DNA of 64,000 nucleotides, from the NCBI GenBank assembly GCA_014871385.1, contig CM026425.1, positions 18,870,902-18,934,901 on the forward strand, in the 5' to 3' direction. Shown one piece after another: positions 1 through 11,019 of the stretch (position 1 is the stretch's first letter; each line of letters starts with the position of its first letter). The notes beneath the pieces were generated by a model that did no database searches, was not told the DNA's origin, and worked only from the letters and a program-made list of their open reading frames with translations. This stretch comes from Ceratodon purpureus (Eukaryota > Streptophyta > Bryopsida > Pseudoditrichales > Ditrichaceae). Both the position numbers and the translations under genes were made by a program.

Positions 1-2106
1 CAGCTCACCTTTCTTCCCTTGAAGCATTGGCAGGGATGGAGAGACCTTCAGGATAGTGACTGGGCAGAGCAGGTGGGTCTGGGGTCTTTTTATGAGTACA
101 CCTGGCCAGCACCACGCACAGAGCTGGTAGCAGACCTGGTGGAGGGGTTCCAGTACACCAAGGGGGAGAAGATTGAGTATTCCATGCCGATTCGGGCCAC
201 AGTGAGGGGTATTCCAGTGGAGATTACAGCATGGACCATACAGCAGGCTTTGGGGATTGAGGGGACCAGGACACCACCAGTTCCGAAGGGCGGCACTACC
301 CTGGAGAAGAAGTATATGACCATGTTTGGGTTGACCAGGGCAGACCACACCACTGATGGGACCAAGATCAGGGGGTTTGATGAGCAGTACCAGGAGCGGG
401 TCAAGGCACTGGTGGAGATCATGTGTGTGAAGAAGACTTCCCAGTATGCCAGCAATGAGCTGCTGGAGAACTTGTACCAGGCTGTGAGGAAGGGAGACCA
501 CAACTGGGCCCCCCTTATACTTTCCAGCTTGAGGAGGCTACTTATCCGGATCCACACCAGCCAGACCAGAGAGATCAAGGGGGCAGAGTTGATGGATGCA
601 CTGCTCCGAAACTGGTTCCCGGATGATGAGGAGTATGTGGATCCAGCCCCCCAGGTGAGCTCCAGTGAGGAGGAGGATGACAGTGCTGGACCACCAGATG
701 TGACACCAGACAGACCAGCAGGACTGCTACCACCAGATGTGGCCAGTGGAGAGGGGTTTGAGACTCAGCTGACCAGGCAGGAGGAGGACCAGGCCACTTC
801 AGTGGAGCGCCAGTCTTCATCTTCACCCGGGCAGAGGAAGGGCAAGAGGAAGGCTGTAGTATCACCAGGACCAGGAGAGCAGCCGGGCAGGTTCAAGAGG
901 CTGAGGAGGATGGGTAACAACCCCAGATACCGGGAGACCAGTCCAGACTCCTTAGAGCAGGGGGAGAGGTGTGTCACAACACCAGGAGGAGCCGGAGGAC
1001 ATCATGGCAGGAGGATGAGGGGCCAGGTAAGCAGTCCAGTACTGATCTCCAGTAGTCCAGAGTTGGTGTTGGTAGCGACACCCACCAGGGAGCAGCCAGT
1101 TTCAGAGGGCCAGCACCAGGACCAGTACGAGGACCAGCCCCAGGAACAGCCTCAGGACCAGTACCAGGACCAGCCCCAGGAGCAGCCTCAGGAGCAGCAC
1201 CAGGACCAGGATGTGGGGGACCAGGTACAGGGGCAGGATCCCATGGACCACCAGGATGAGCCACTTGTGGATTTTCCCACAGGCTCGGTAGGGACCAGGA
1301 TTCAGCCAGGACCAGCAGGGATGGGGGACCAGGATGATATCACCAAGGAGGTGGACCAGTTGGTCCAGCAGTTGCAGGTGGCATTGGCCCAAGCATCTCG
1401 GGTGCAGCTGTTACAGGGGCAGGAGGACAGGTCTGGACCAACTTACCAAGTGTTGTTGACCACCAGACAGGCCCAGGAGGAGCAGATTCAGCAGTTGACT
1501 AACCAGCTGCAGCAGGCCCAGCATCAGCTGGTAGTACTCCAGGAGGACCAGGACAGGGAGAGGCAGACTTGGGTGGATCAGGGGGTCCAGGCAGAGGCAG
1601 TCAGGGCCCGGAGATTGGAGTTGGAGGCCAGGACCAGTGCCAGGTTCAGGGATTTTGATCGGCTGGCCAGGGAGAACCAGCAGCTGAGGCAGAGGGTGGA
1701 GTTGGCTGAGGCCAGTTCTACTCAGGCTTCTAGGGGGTTGACCAGGCATCTGCTGTCTACCACCAAGAAGCAGGTACTGGACCAGATTCAGGCCTATTCA
1801 GAGGACCAGGCCAGGTACTCCAGGTATTTGATGAGGTTTGCTGAGGCTTACCCATCTTTTGTGTACTGGTCTGAGGATGACCAGGATGAGGGGGGACCGG
1901 AGATGCCTGATGGGGGGCAGTTTGCGGATGATGGAGGGGCTTCCAGTAGTGGCCTGGGGACCACTTCTGGTATTGGATCTCAGTCAGGTGATGGACCAGC
2001 AGGTACCGCTCCTGCTGTACCACCAGTACCAGCACCACCAGGACCAGAGGCAGCACCAGGGGGACCAGCATCAGCAGCAGGAGGGGCGGCACCAGTTAGT
2101 GGCTAG
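1..2106 (+). CDS. LTR-retrotransposon-associated protein, 5' truncated by window edge
   Basis: The frame is open from base 1 to a TAG at 2104-2106, giving 701 residues. No ATG is needed near the left edge (the codon at 19 is TTG), so the true start lies outside the window. Residues about 30-86 have the look of the 'putative plant transposon protein' domain (Transposase_32 type): a Pro/Arg motif, a 'VRGIPVEIT' strand and an 'IQQALGI' end. After it come acidic, Ser-rich and basic stretches. Residues about 370-412 are a Gln/Asp repeat (DQ, QEQP units). Residues about 445-575 are Gln-rich heptads that look like a coiled coil, and the tail is Gly/Pro/Ala-rich. I see no protease, reverse transcriptase or integrase. 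The ORF is followed within 130 bases by a polypurine tract and a candidate LTR in the same sense, so it is the last ORF of an LTR element, or the only ORF of a non-autonomous one. Function unknown; a structural (gag-like) or accessory role is inference. Confidence 0.65.
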   Translation, partial: QLTFLPLKHWQGWRDLQDSDWAEQVGLGSFYEYTWPAPRTELVADLVEGFQYTKGEKIEYSMPIRATVRGIPVEITAWTIQQALGIEGTRTPPVPKGGTTLEKKYMTMFGLTRADHTTDGTKIRGFDEQYQERVKALVEIMCVKKTSQYASNELLENLYQAVRKGDHNWAPLILSSLRRLLIRIHTSQTREIKGAELMDALLRNWFPDDEEYVDPAPQVSSSEEEDDSAGPPDVTPDRPAGLLPPDVASGEGFETQLTRQEEDQATSVERQSSSSPGQRKGKRKAVVSPGPGEQPGRFKRLRRMGNNPRYRETSPDSLEQGERCVTTPGGAGGHHGRRMRGQVSSPVLISSSPELVLVATPTREQPVSEGQHQDQYEDQPQEQPQDQYQDQPQEQPQEQHQDQDVGDQVQGQDPMDHQDEPLVDFPTGSVGTRIQPGPAGMGDQDDITKEVDQLVQQLQVALAQASRVQLLQGQEDRSGPTYQVLLTTRQAQEEQIQQLTNQLQQAQHQLVVLQEDQDRERQTWVDQGVQAEAVRARRLELEARTSARFRDFDRLARENQQLRQRVELAEASSTQASRGLTRHLLSTTKKQVLDQIQAYSEDQARYSRYLMRFAEAYPSFVYWSEDDQDEGGPEMPDGGQFADDGGASSSGLGTTSGIGSQSGDGPAGTAPAVPPVPAPPGPEAAPGGPASAAGGAAPVSG

Positions 2107-2234
2107 ACAGTAGGTGTAGGCCAGATTACTGGTAGGACCAGTAGGACTATCTTTTTTGATTTTTTTTGATACCTTAGTTTTTTTGGTTAACCCCATAAAA
2201 CTTAAAACCGAGCATCTGAGGGCAGATGCAGACT

Positions 2235-2244
2235 AAAAGGGGGA
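2235..2244 (+). other. Polypurine tract (plus-strand primer) of LTR retrotransposon
   Basis: AAAAGGGGGA lies three bases before the TG that opens the candidate 3' LTR. That is the standard place for the primer of plus-strand DNA synthesis, and it fixes the element's orientation as +. Confidence 0.6.
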
Positions 2245-2370
2245 TAATGTTAACTGGGGATTTAAGGTAGTAGAATAGAGGGGCAGTAAAACTGTAGGGG
2301 AGCAGTAAAACTGCAGTTACTGGGGGGGCAGTAAACTGTTAAGTTACTGTCCTGCCCTGTAGTTACTCTG

Positions 2371-2480
2371 TTGGATGAAAACTGCCTGTTTTGGATGAAA
2401 ACTGCCAGATGGATGAAAACTGTCAGATGGATGAAATCTGGTGGTTGGATGAAATCTGGTGGTCGGATGAAAACTGTTGG
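2371..2480 (+). repeat. 18-bp tandem repeat inside the LTR
   Basis: About six units of the form TGGATGAAAACTGYCWGR follow one another with small changes (later units read GGATGAAATCTGGTGG). Tandem units in LTR U3 regions often act as enhancers; that role is inference here. Confidence 0.7.
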
Positions 2481-2945
2481 CAGTTAGGGTTTTGGGGGTG
2501 GCGGCTAGGGTTTTGGATGGGGTTGTGGGAGAGGGGGCTGCGAAGCTCATTCTCTCTCTCTCTCTCTCAGTTCAGAGCTCTCAGATGGTAGTTTGTGTGT
2601 AGGACATGTTGTAGGACTGTAGGAGGATGCTGTTAGAGCAGTTTTCAGGACTCTGGGGGGTCCAGATAGTGATATCAGTAGGGAGCAGAATCATGTACGG
2701 ATTTACAGTGAGTAAAGGGAAGGAATTGATTACATTGGGTGTAAATGTCTGAAATTGCAGTTATGAGTGCTTGAGGGACCAGGTTAGTGGATTCACCTGG
2801 TGGGTCCAGTAGATCTGGTGTTTAAATGAGTGGGTATTGTAGATCAGACCAAGGAGAGTAGAAAAATGTATCAGATCTAGGAAAATACCATCAGGATTTG
2901 AGTAGATCTAAGTTGGCAGTTTCAGATCTAGGACCCGGATTTTGG

Positions 2946-2994
2946 ACAGTTTCAGGGCAGTTTCAGGGCAGTTTCAGGGCAGTTTCAGGGACAG
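2946..2994 (+). repeat. 12-bp tandem repeat GGCAGTTTCAGG, about 4 units
   Basis: The string CAGTTTCAGGG repeats in register four times near the end of the candidate LTR. It is simple sequence expansion with no other support for function. Confidence 0.7.
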
Positions 2995-3188
2995 TGCAGA
3001 ATTTTTCGTAGGATTTCAGAGAGCTTTAGGACAGTATTCATTTTTGAAGGAGTAAGAAAAATATTCCTTTCACAGGCAGCCCTTCACATTACTAGATCAC
3101 GCGGTTGTCAAGCCTTCTGGGTCCAGTGTGTATGTGAAGTGGTATTCCAATCTATTGAGGAAAAAAAATACAACCAAACCTGCTAACA

Positions 3189-4097
3189 AGGGCCCTTAGC
3201 TTTGTAGTTCATTGCAGAAGTAGCCTACAGTTCCCTACTTGCACACATAGAGTAGGAGCGACACTTCAAATTGCAACTCTATGTGTACACTGCAACAGCA
3301 GCTTCGTGGATCAATAGCAATCTTTGTCCACATTTACCCACTTCCAATCTCCATTCCAATATATTCTGAGCAGTGTTCTTGTTGAATCCCGAACTAGCCA
3401 ATACGCAGCGGCATTGGAAATACTCACCCGAAAGCCCACCGATACAATCGGCAAATCACGATTTTCCCACCCCCCCACGCATCCAATATCCACGAACACA
3501 ATACCCGCCCACTTGATATACCCGCCCGGCTTGAGAGTCGGTTGATGTACCCCCGAATCTTTGAATTCAGAGACCCTGTTGGATTTCGTCACGGACATCA
3601 GAACAAAGCGGATACGAGAAGCCGACCCAGTGAGATTAGGATATCAACAAATTAAATCCGGGTACAGGCGGGTATACCACGAGGTCATTCAAGGCGGACC
3701 GGATATCTGAAAAAAGTGCCTGATCGGTTCTGTGCCCCGGGTATACTCTCAGTAACTTCAACCCCATTAGTAATTCGTGAAAACACAATGGATGTAGTGG
3801 TAAACGAATAAATATGGACGGAACATCCGCCCCCTCAGTAAATGTGTACTATGATTTTCACATTCACCAATCTACCAGCTCAGTTCACATGCGCGACTCG
3901 TGGGCCACTGCCTGGCCCATAATGGCCCCGGTGGGGCCTGAGTTCGATTCTCATGGCCAACTATGAAGTTTCAGAACTAGCATGTCAGGGTGGCGAACTA
4001 CACCGGGAGGATTTCAATTACACCGCTCCCCATTTGCCTCATTTAGTTCTGAACCTGGTGTAAATCTCGGTGTAGTTGTCCATCGATTCTACTAGTG
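3189..4097 (+). mobile_element. Right end of a CACTA (En/Spm) element
   Basis: The segment ends ATTCTACTAGTG, the inverse of CACTAGTAGAAT, which is the same terminus as the complete CACTA element at 31309-34850. The bases after it (AAA at 4098-4100) begin a hAT-like sequence that is uninterrupted in its second copy around 12947, so the boundary is confirmed by an empty-site comparison. The last 130 bases carry repeated ACACC/GGTGT motifs in both orientations (near 4000, 4020, 4060 and 4070), as expected for CACTA subterminal repeats. No matching left end (CACTAGTAG) occurs upstream in the window, so the LTR element at 1-3188 probably sits inside this CACTA element, whose left end is outside. 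Confidence 0.6.
3311..3598 (-). pseudogene. Short ORF inside CACTA end, possible captured gene fragment
   Basis: An open stretch of 95 codons. It contains the string 'LKPGGYIKW', which recalls the 'LKPGG' turn of SAM-dependent methyltransferases, followed by Trp-rich sequence. The match is too short to name a family. Its position inside a CACTA element is where captured fragments are found. It could equally be a chance ORF. Confidence 0.2.
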
Positions 4098-5772
4098 AAA
4101 TACAAACACATACTTCATAGCCAAAAATTTATATTTGTTTATTTATTTATTTAAGTATTTAATTATTTTGTATTCTTTCCTTAGTCTCCAATTCTACCTT
4201 TTATTTTTATACTTTTTCCATTTGCCTTCCATTCTATCTTCTTGTTATTTTATTATTACACTATTATTCCATTCTATACTCTTAACTTTTTATTATTACA
4301 CTATTTTTCCATTCTATTGTCTCTTTAGTTTTTTATCTTAACATTATTCTTCCATTTTATCTTCTCATTTTCCTATCCTAACATTCCTCTCCCATCATCT
4401 ATTTATTTATTTCATATTCCTCTAATCTGTCTCCCATTCTATCTTTTTACTTTCGCCTATCGGAAGAAAGGAAAAATAAATAAAAGATTAGGGGATTATA
4501 TTATGTACAAGACAGTAATAAAAAACAGACAATTGAAATAAAATACAATATGACAGTAAATGAAACATAACAAATAACCGCGAGACAGACAAACTACAAT
4601 GGGGAAAGGTTTGAAGGATGTAGATGTGTATAGAGAAGATAGATATCAAGGGAAAAAACAAAAAATAAAAAAAGTACATGGGAGGTAATAATAAATCAAA
4701 AAGATAATTAGAATAAAAGATCAAATAAAAAATAATAATAATAATTGCAAGAGTGGAAATGACATACAAGAAGAAATGAGGAGTATGAAGTGAATAGAAA
4801 AAACCATGTCATGGTGATAACATTATGGCAAAAGAAGAAACTAAATAAAAATATCCAACTTAGAAAGGACTTTTTTCTTAAAGATTAAAGGATTAGATAA
4901 AGCACGAGACAATAATTGGAAAATAGTTAATTAAAATTACATAGAATAAAATGGTATTTGAAAACATAAGAAATAAGTTCAATAACACTAAGATATACAA
5001 ACTACAGTGGGCATAATTTTAAATACCCAAGAAAGCAATTAATTAGGAAAAGAGCATTTTCATGGAAAAAAGGATTTGTCTTGCCTTATAAAATTAAAGC
5101 CAAAAACATACAAACTTGTCATATTAATGTAAGAGAAATCCATATCGAGTTCTCCTTTAACTTTATTACCTAACGAAATAATGTCTACAAATAAAAAAAT
5201 ATTATTTTTTATTAGCTTCTCATTACCTTTTAAGTTGTACCACCCATTGTATACCTCCCTCTTCTATAGGCCCATGGGCCATAATTTCATTTCCAAAACA
5301 AATGTATTCTTCCTTCTAGACATTGAGATTATGTTTGCAAACCAAAGTAGAGCACCAACAATTGAACGGCATAAATATCTCCTTCTAAAGTATACCCCAA
5401 CATCAAGGGGAATCCCACAATCCCGATTACAAAATCTTTTGGACATTTTCCATGATTTCAGGGATATGTCTGAAATTTCTAATTCGGTATTGATTTTGTT
5501 TTTAGAGTATCTAGAAATAGAATTTTTCTGTCAAAGGTTGGACGAGGGGAGGAGGGGAGGGGAGGCCGTCTCTAGAGAAAACGCAAGAGAAGAAGGAAGG
5601 CCATGCGAGACCCCGCCTCCAAGCGGACGGGGGGCCGTCTCCGCGGCCGTCACTGTGGAGACGGCCGGCCGTCTCCACGGCCGTCAGCGGGGTCGCCCCC
5701 CCCCCCCCCCCCCCCCCCCCCTCGTCTCCGCCGACGGCCGACCCCTCAACTCCCCGAAATCTCCAAATTCCC

Positions 5773-5895
5773 GTAACTTCTTCAAAACTTGTCCAAATTG
5801 GACTTATGAGATGTTTATTGGCATCTACAGGAAATGTAGATGCCAGAAAACACCTCATAAGCCCGATTTGGATACGTATAGAAGAAGTAATGAAG
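5773..5895. repeat. Hairpin module A (about 120 bp imperfect palindrome)
   Basis: Two arms of about 50 nt are nearly complementary (arm one starts TAACTTCTTCAAAACTTG, arm two ends AAGAAGTAATGAAG). The core stem ATGAGRTGTTTWTTGGCATC pairs with its inverse, leaving a loop of about 12 nt (ACAGGAAATGT). It is one of four such modules in the hAT-like arms. Confidence 0.75.
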
Positions 5896-6047
5896 ATTTT
5901 AAGATTCGGGATTTTTTTTTTTTAATTTGCGGCCATCCCCGCGGCCGTCGCCGGGGACGGCCCGCCGTCTCCACGGCCGTCACCGGGGTCGGCCCCCCGT
6001 CCCCGCCGACGGCCGACCCCTCAACTTCCCGAAATCTCCAAATTCCC

Positions 6048-6170
6048 GTAACTTCTTCAAAACTTGTCCAAATTGGACTTATGAGATGTTTTTTGGCATC
6101 TACAGGAAATGAAGATGCCAAAAAACACCTCATAAGCCCAATTTGGAGACGTTTAGAAGAAGTTATGAAG
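6048..6170. repeat. Hairpin module B
   Basis: A second copy of the same palindrome, about 275 bp downstream of module A, with an intact core stem around 6080-6137. The intervening GACGGCC-rich sequence and the palindrome together form a tandem unit of about 275 bp. Confidence 0.75.
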
Positions 6171-6224
6171 ATTTTAAGATTCGGATTTTTTTTTTAAAAA
6201 AATTTGCGGCCGTCTCTGCAGCCG

Positions 6225-6365
6225 TCGCCGGGGCCGGCCTCCCCTCCGCGGCAACGGCAAGGGGCCGTCGCCGGGGACGGCCCCCCCACCGCGGCGATGG
6301 CAAGGGGCCGTCGCCGGGGACGGCCCCCCCACCGCGGCGACGGCCCCTCCTCCGCGGCGACGGCC
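6225..6365. repeat. GC-rich tandem repeat (GGCCGTCGCCGGGGACGGCC units)
   Basis: Units of about 43 bp combining CCGCGGCGAYGGC and GGGGCCGTCGCCGGGGACGG repeat about three times. The same units in inverse orientation lie at 11020-11190 in the other hAT-like element. Arrays of short subterminal motifs are typical transposase-binding regions in hAT elements; that role is inferred. Confidence 0.75.
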
Positions 6366-6614
6366 GCTTTCTGCTCCCGCAACCCCTCCCCCGCGTTCAA
6401 TGTGTGGTTTCACTTTGGGGTGAAACCTGTGTGGGTGATTTTTTTTTCTAAGTCACAGGACGTCCTGTGGCGCTGGCGGACGTCCGCTGACGTCCCCACG
6501 TCCCGAGCGTCCCGGACGTCCGTGACAACCCTGCTCTATACCGAACGAATGGATTGATGTTATAGCTAATATCGCAAAAATTGCTAACAAAGAAGTCAAG
6601 AAAATAACCACAAA

Positions 6615-9259
6615 AATACTCTAAAGATTGCATCCACAAAGCCGTATCAAAATATCAACAACTGTATGAAAAAAGCCCCAAGAAAGTAAATCAAAAAGTC
6701 TTCAAAAACTCTGAAACTTCACCTCTTGACTCTATAATGGATAGACAAAATAACATCTTAACTAGTCCGGAAGGTATTGCTCCAGAAATTTACATCCAAC
6801 AGTCTATTAGTAACTGGCCAACAGTCCCTACATGTCACTATCAAACTACACATCCTCCACAATGCCCATGCAGCGTTAGACAATACCCATGGTATGGCTT
6901 AGACGGATTCACAATTGATCAACGCGGAGAACCACAAATCCCCCTACACACATATTTTGATCAAGAAACTTATGATTTATGCCTCAAAAACCTAAGAAAT
7001 AACAAAGCCACAGGCCCAGACAAAATACCTAACTCTTTTCTGAGAAACATGCCTCCATGATTCCACAAACTACTATTTTTATTTTTTAAACACTCCTACA
7101 AACAAAAACAAATACCTGCAACACGGAAAACCAGTCTAACTGTCTTATTATATAAAAAAAGTGAACCATCCCAACTTACAAACCATAGACCTATCGCTTT
7201 AGCGAACACCATATACAAACTCTTTACTAGCACATTAACCTTTATCCTTTCCACTTATGATGAAAGACATCAAATTCTACATGACAGCCAAGAAGGATTC
7301 CGGGCAGAAAGAGGAACATCGAGACAACTTCAACTACTTATTGCAGCCTTAGAAGATGCAAGATTTACAAATCAAGATATATATATTCTCTACATTGACT
7401 TCAAAAATGCTTTTGGCTCCATTGACCATGCGAGACTCTTAGCCATAATGAAAGATCTCGGATATCCAACAGATGCCATAAACCTGATAGGAAATATATA
7501 CTCACAATCCTCTACTATATTTTCTGGAGAACACTTTGGTAAAACTCTACCTATTCCCATCCAAAGAGGAACAATACAAGGAGATACTCTTAGTCCATAT
7601 TTATTTATAATAATCTTAGAACCACTTCTTAGATGGTTACAACAAGGTGACAATGGATACACCATTGGTACATCCAAAGTTACAATCTCATCTGCAGCAT
7701 ATGCTGATGATTTAGTAGCTATTGCTAACAAATTAGCTTCACTACAAATACAACTAAATAAATTAGACAAATTCTGCGAATGGGCTGGAATGGACCTTGG
7801 TATATCTAAATGTGCAGTGACCGGTTGCCCAAATAAATCAAAAATGAACCCCATAGCATTCAAAGCACAGATCCAAGCCACTAATATAAACTACAGAAAC
7901 CAACCAACACCAGTTTTGGACCAACATGATCCATATACGTACCTTGGAATAAACCTCGCACCATCACTTAAATGGAAAACACAAATAAACACCACCACGG
8001 CTAAAGTCATCAAACAATGCCAAGCCTTAGGGGCTTGCCCAGCCACTATGAAACAAAAAATCAATATGGCCGATACAGTCATTTGGGCCGGTATAGCATA
8101 TAACTTCTACGCAGTACCATATTCTATGCCAGCCATTAGAAAACTTGACAAAAAGATCATAGCACTCCACAAAACAATATGTGGACTACCAAAAAGTACA
8201 TCTAATATTGCTACACAACTCCCACATGATCTATTTGAAATGGAAGCCTTTTCATTAAAAAATGCCTATCTACGATGTATAGGAGAACAATTACAAAATG
8301 CTCTCAATGACAAAGGCAGACTCGGTAAAATATACTTTGGCTTGACACAGTTCATACTTGCAAAATTTGGAGGCTCCGAAGAAATAGACCGCATCAAATA
8401 TCAAGATTGTGTGAGATCTCCTATTACAAGAACATTGTTTTTACTTAAACATGAAGCCGGAGTCCACCTTAAAAGCACAATAGAAAATTTTCTATTAAAC
8501 CCATCCCCACTCAAAATCGCATGGATGCAAGAAGCACAAAACCTACATGGCCTAAACCCCAAAACTTCTCTCAAACTACTACAAAAACTACTATTACATA
8601 ATATAATAAATTTAGAACAAATAACCATGCCTAACGGTACCACCCTAATGAATCCAGACAACTTTAATGTATACCACTCCAACCCCACAAAACTCATAAA
8701 AAGTGCACTAAATATTGCTAGTCAATTATTCTGTAAACCCACTTGCCATCAAAGATGCCAAATACCATGCCGATTTCGATTCCACTTCCCCCCAAGAACT
8801 CTAAAAAATGATTACATATTATTAAACCACAACATCCTACCACAACAACTGAACCCCCCAATATACCCCCCCAACCCTCCCATTCCCAAACTTCCTCCAC
8901 CTCCCAACAATATGCTTAAATACCCAAGACAATTCCCCATACACACAATACTAAACCACAAACAACATAAAATCAAAGCTCCAAATGGGATAATCTACAA
9001 AGATACAACATATTTATGCCAATGGACCACGCCAAATAATAACACATACAACAAATGGCGTAGTCAAAGCGAACTTTTCCCTTGGAGTGACAATAACACC
9101 TGTTTCCACAATACTGAATTACTTACCCAATACTACACTAAACAACAACATATACATTTTTTTAAACATCATCGAAAAACACTTCTCCATAGAACAACAA
9201 AAAGATACAAGATACGTTACTCCGGCCACAATTATTCCACTAGTCCATGTCTCTATTAA
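6615..9259 (+). pseudogene. LINE reverse transcriptase remnant (copy 1)
   Basis: The frame holds classical LINE RT blocks: 'NHRPIALANTIYKLF' (near 7180), 'DSQEGFRAERG', 'LYIDFKNAFGSIDH' (first catalytic Asp, near 7400), 'QRGTIQGDTLSP' (near 7560) and 'AAYADDL' (YADD box, near 7700). Thumb and connection sequence follows. There is a frame break near 6612 (an extra A relative to copy 2), an in-frame TGA at 7058-7060 where copy 2 has CGA, and an extra T in the run near 9158 that shifts the frame. CGA to TGA is what CpG deamination would produce. Apart from these the frame is open for more than 700 codons, so inactivation looks fairly recent. Confidence 0.85.
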
Positions 9260-10811
9260 TGAATGCAATCTAGAAAATGACATCGAAACGGACTCGAACA
9301 ATATCCAAACACAACATGACGTTGCACATATATACGAAGATAATGGCCGGCACCTCATCACCATCCCAAAAACTAGACTACTATGGCTATAGAAACAATA
9401 TCAACATGCAAAAAATACCCCACACGGCCTTGAGCCATCCATCTAATCATTTGAAACTGAAATTGTGTGGCTATATCAAAGATATAAATATTGTATTCCA
9501 AAAAATGATCCACTTAAATGTGCTCAATATACAATACCAACTGAAATACTAGACTTGTTAATAGCAACATTCAACATCCACCAATCTTACTTTTCATCAC
9601 CAGTTACATGCCCTACACAATTTACCCAATTTTACTCACCATTTTCACGAGATATAATATTTGGCTCCTTAGGGAAAGCATTTGATCATAAATGGAAAGG
9701 AATTGGCTACGCTCACCCCGACAATGAAACCGACTTACAATAAGCCATTCATTGGGCCCGCCTTGCGGCAAAAAATGACCCAAATACTATCACCATACTC
9801 ATCTCTCCCGACACTAACTGGTACCAAAACTTTAACCCTTACACCGGCCCATTCTCGGACTCACACATTATTGCCCATTTTGCTGCAGACACCATTACAT
9901 ATGAAGAGCCAACAATTCCCCCTGAACTTAAACTTGAAAGAAAAGAACTTTCTACGCTCCGAGTATTCTGTATCCACCATCAAAACAACAACATACGTAC
10001 TCACGAGCAAATAAATCAACTCGTTCACACAATTAACAATCTCCAAAAATTATAAACTCACACACAAATTGCATCTCCGACTCCCTTAAATACCCATGTC
10101 AATCCCAGTAAAAAGTGGTCCAAATTATATTATCCAAACACCCCCGCTAATAACTCAACACCTATCCCACAACTACCAAATTACCAAACAAATCTACCAC
10201 TAAAATTCCACCCCCAATTCAGTTATTACACAGATGGATCATTTAAACCCCCAAAAGAAATTGGCGACGGCAAATGGCGGAGAGAAAGAGCTGGATACGG
10301 TATTTACAGCCCCAAAGGCCTCAATATCCCCAAAAGACTCCACGGACACCAAAATATACTACGTGCAGAAATGATGGCAGTACACAAAACACTCAGAATT
10401 ATTAACACACAATTCCCCAACGAACCAGCATACATATTTACCGACTGTCTAAATGTACTTTATTTACTTAATACACAAATAAAACATCCCACACTACATA
10501 ATAGTCACCCCGATCAAACCACACTTGCCTCCATAGTAGAACTACTCCAACAAAGAACACAACCAATTTCACTATACAAAGTTAGAGCACACATCAACAT
10601 TTACGGCAACGAAGAAGCAGATTACTTAGCAAAACAAGGGCTATACCTAGCTCATAGAAAAGCCGAACACTCATACGAACACGCCCATGCCACTCCGTAC
10701 TACTTCCAAAAAGATAACTGGCCTTCGAGAAATAATGTTCCAGACAAAGGACCAGTTAGAATTCTAGAAAAAAAAATCAAGAAATATGACAGAGAAAACA
10801 ATCTAGAAATC
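9260..10811 (+). pseudogene. LINE linker and RNase H remnant (copy 1)
   Basis: The RNase H domain runs from about 10225 with 'YTDGSFKPP', then 'RAEMMAVHKTL', 'FTDCLNVLY' and 'GNEEADYLAKQG', supplying the four acidic catalytic residues D, E, D, D. It stays open to the hAT-like insertion at 10820. The linker upstream contains a TAA near 9740 and another near 10052. Both stops also occur in copy 2, so they predate or were copied between the two. Function is lost. Confidence 0.8.
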
Positions 10812-10819
10812 ATGGCCAC
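10812..10819. repeat. 8-bp target site duplication, left (ATGGCCAC)
   Basis: Matches 15155-15162 exactly and fits the hAT preference nTnnnnAn. LINE copy 2 has the unduplicated site (ATGGCCAT before ACAAACC). Confidence 0.85.
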
Positions 10820-11019
10820 CAGGGTTGTCACGGTCGTCCGGGACGCTCGGGACGTGGGGACGTCCGCGGACGTCCGCCAGCGCCAGAGGACGTCCTGTGA
10901 CTTAGAAAAAAAAAATCACCCGCATAGGTTTCACCCCGGGGTGAAACCACATCTTCTACGCGGCGGAGGGGTTGCGGGGGAGGGTGCGGCCGTCGCCGCG
11001 GAGCGGGGGGGGCCGTCGG

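Larger units (their letters stand above)
2248..3188 (+). mobile_element. Candidate 3' LTR (about 940 bp)
   Basis: The segment starts TGTTAACT just after a polypurine tract and ends GCTAACA, so it has 5-bp inverted termini TGTTA...TAACA. It contains two internal tandem arrays. No second LTR is visible because the 5' part of the element lies left of the window, so the right boundary rests only on the terminal inverted bases. The next bases (AGGGC) would be the target duplication. The start is well supported and the end is provisional. Confidence 0.5.
4098..6533. mobile_element. hAT-like element 1, right portion (left portion cut off)
   Basis: The right terminus reads GTGACAACCCTG, the inverse of CAGGGTTGTCAC found at the left end of the complete element at 10820-15154. 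Next to it is CTCTATAC, which fits the hAT target consensus nTnnnnAn. LINE copy 2 reads straight through this site (near 35100), so the junction is an insertion point in LINE copy 1. From the inside out the arm holds an AT-rich part (4098-5545), a part rich in GACGGCC/GGCCGTC with two large hairpins (5546-6400), and a tip rich in GACGTCC. The left end is not in the window. A long ORF through 5181-6197 recurs in the other copies but crosses hairpins and simple GC repeats, so I do not call it a gene. Confidence 0.65.

Noticed and set aside
765..1749. Leu/Pro-rich minus-strand ORFs under the retroelement ORF
   Set aside because: Shadows of the ACCAG-rich coding strand, with no independent signature.
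3875..3959. tRNA gene or tRNA-derived SINE (CCAGCTCAGTTC and GAGTTCGATTC resemble A and B boxes)
   Set aside because: The T-arm pairs but the acceptor and anticodon stems do not, A-to-B spacing is long, and no second copy was found. It lies inside the CACTA end and is probably chance.
5181..6197. Long ORF (338 codons) repeated at 11522-12238 (-) and 13989-15056 (+)
   Set aside because: Its conservation only reflects recent duplication of the hAT-like arm. The frame runs through hairpins and GC-repeat arrays giving low-complexity Arg/Pro/Gly sequence, and it has no domain.
9682..10014. 110-codon ORF identical in both LINE copies (27715-28047 on the other strand)
   Set aside because: It overlaps the linker frame leading to RNase H. 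Identity is at DNA level and includes shared stops, so it is not evidence for a second gene.
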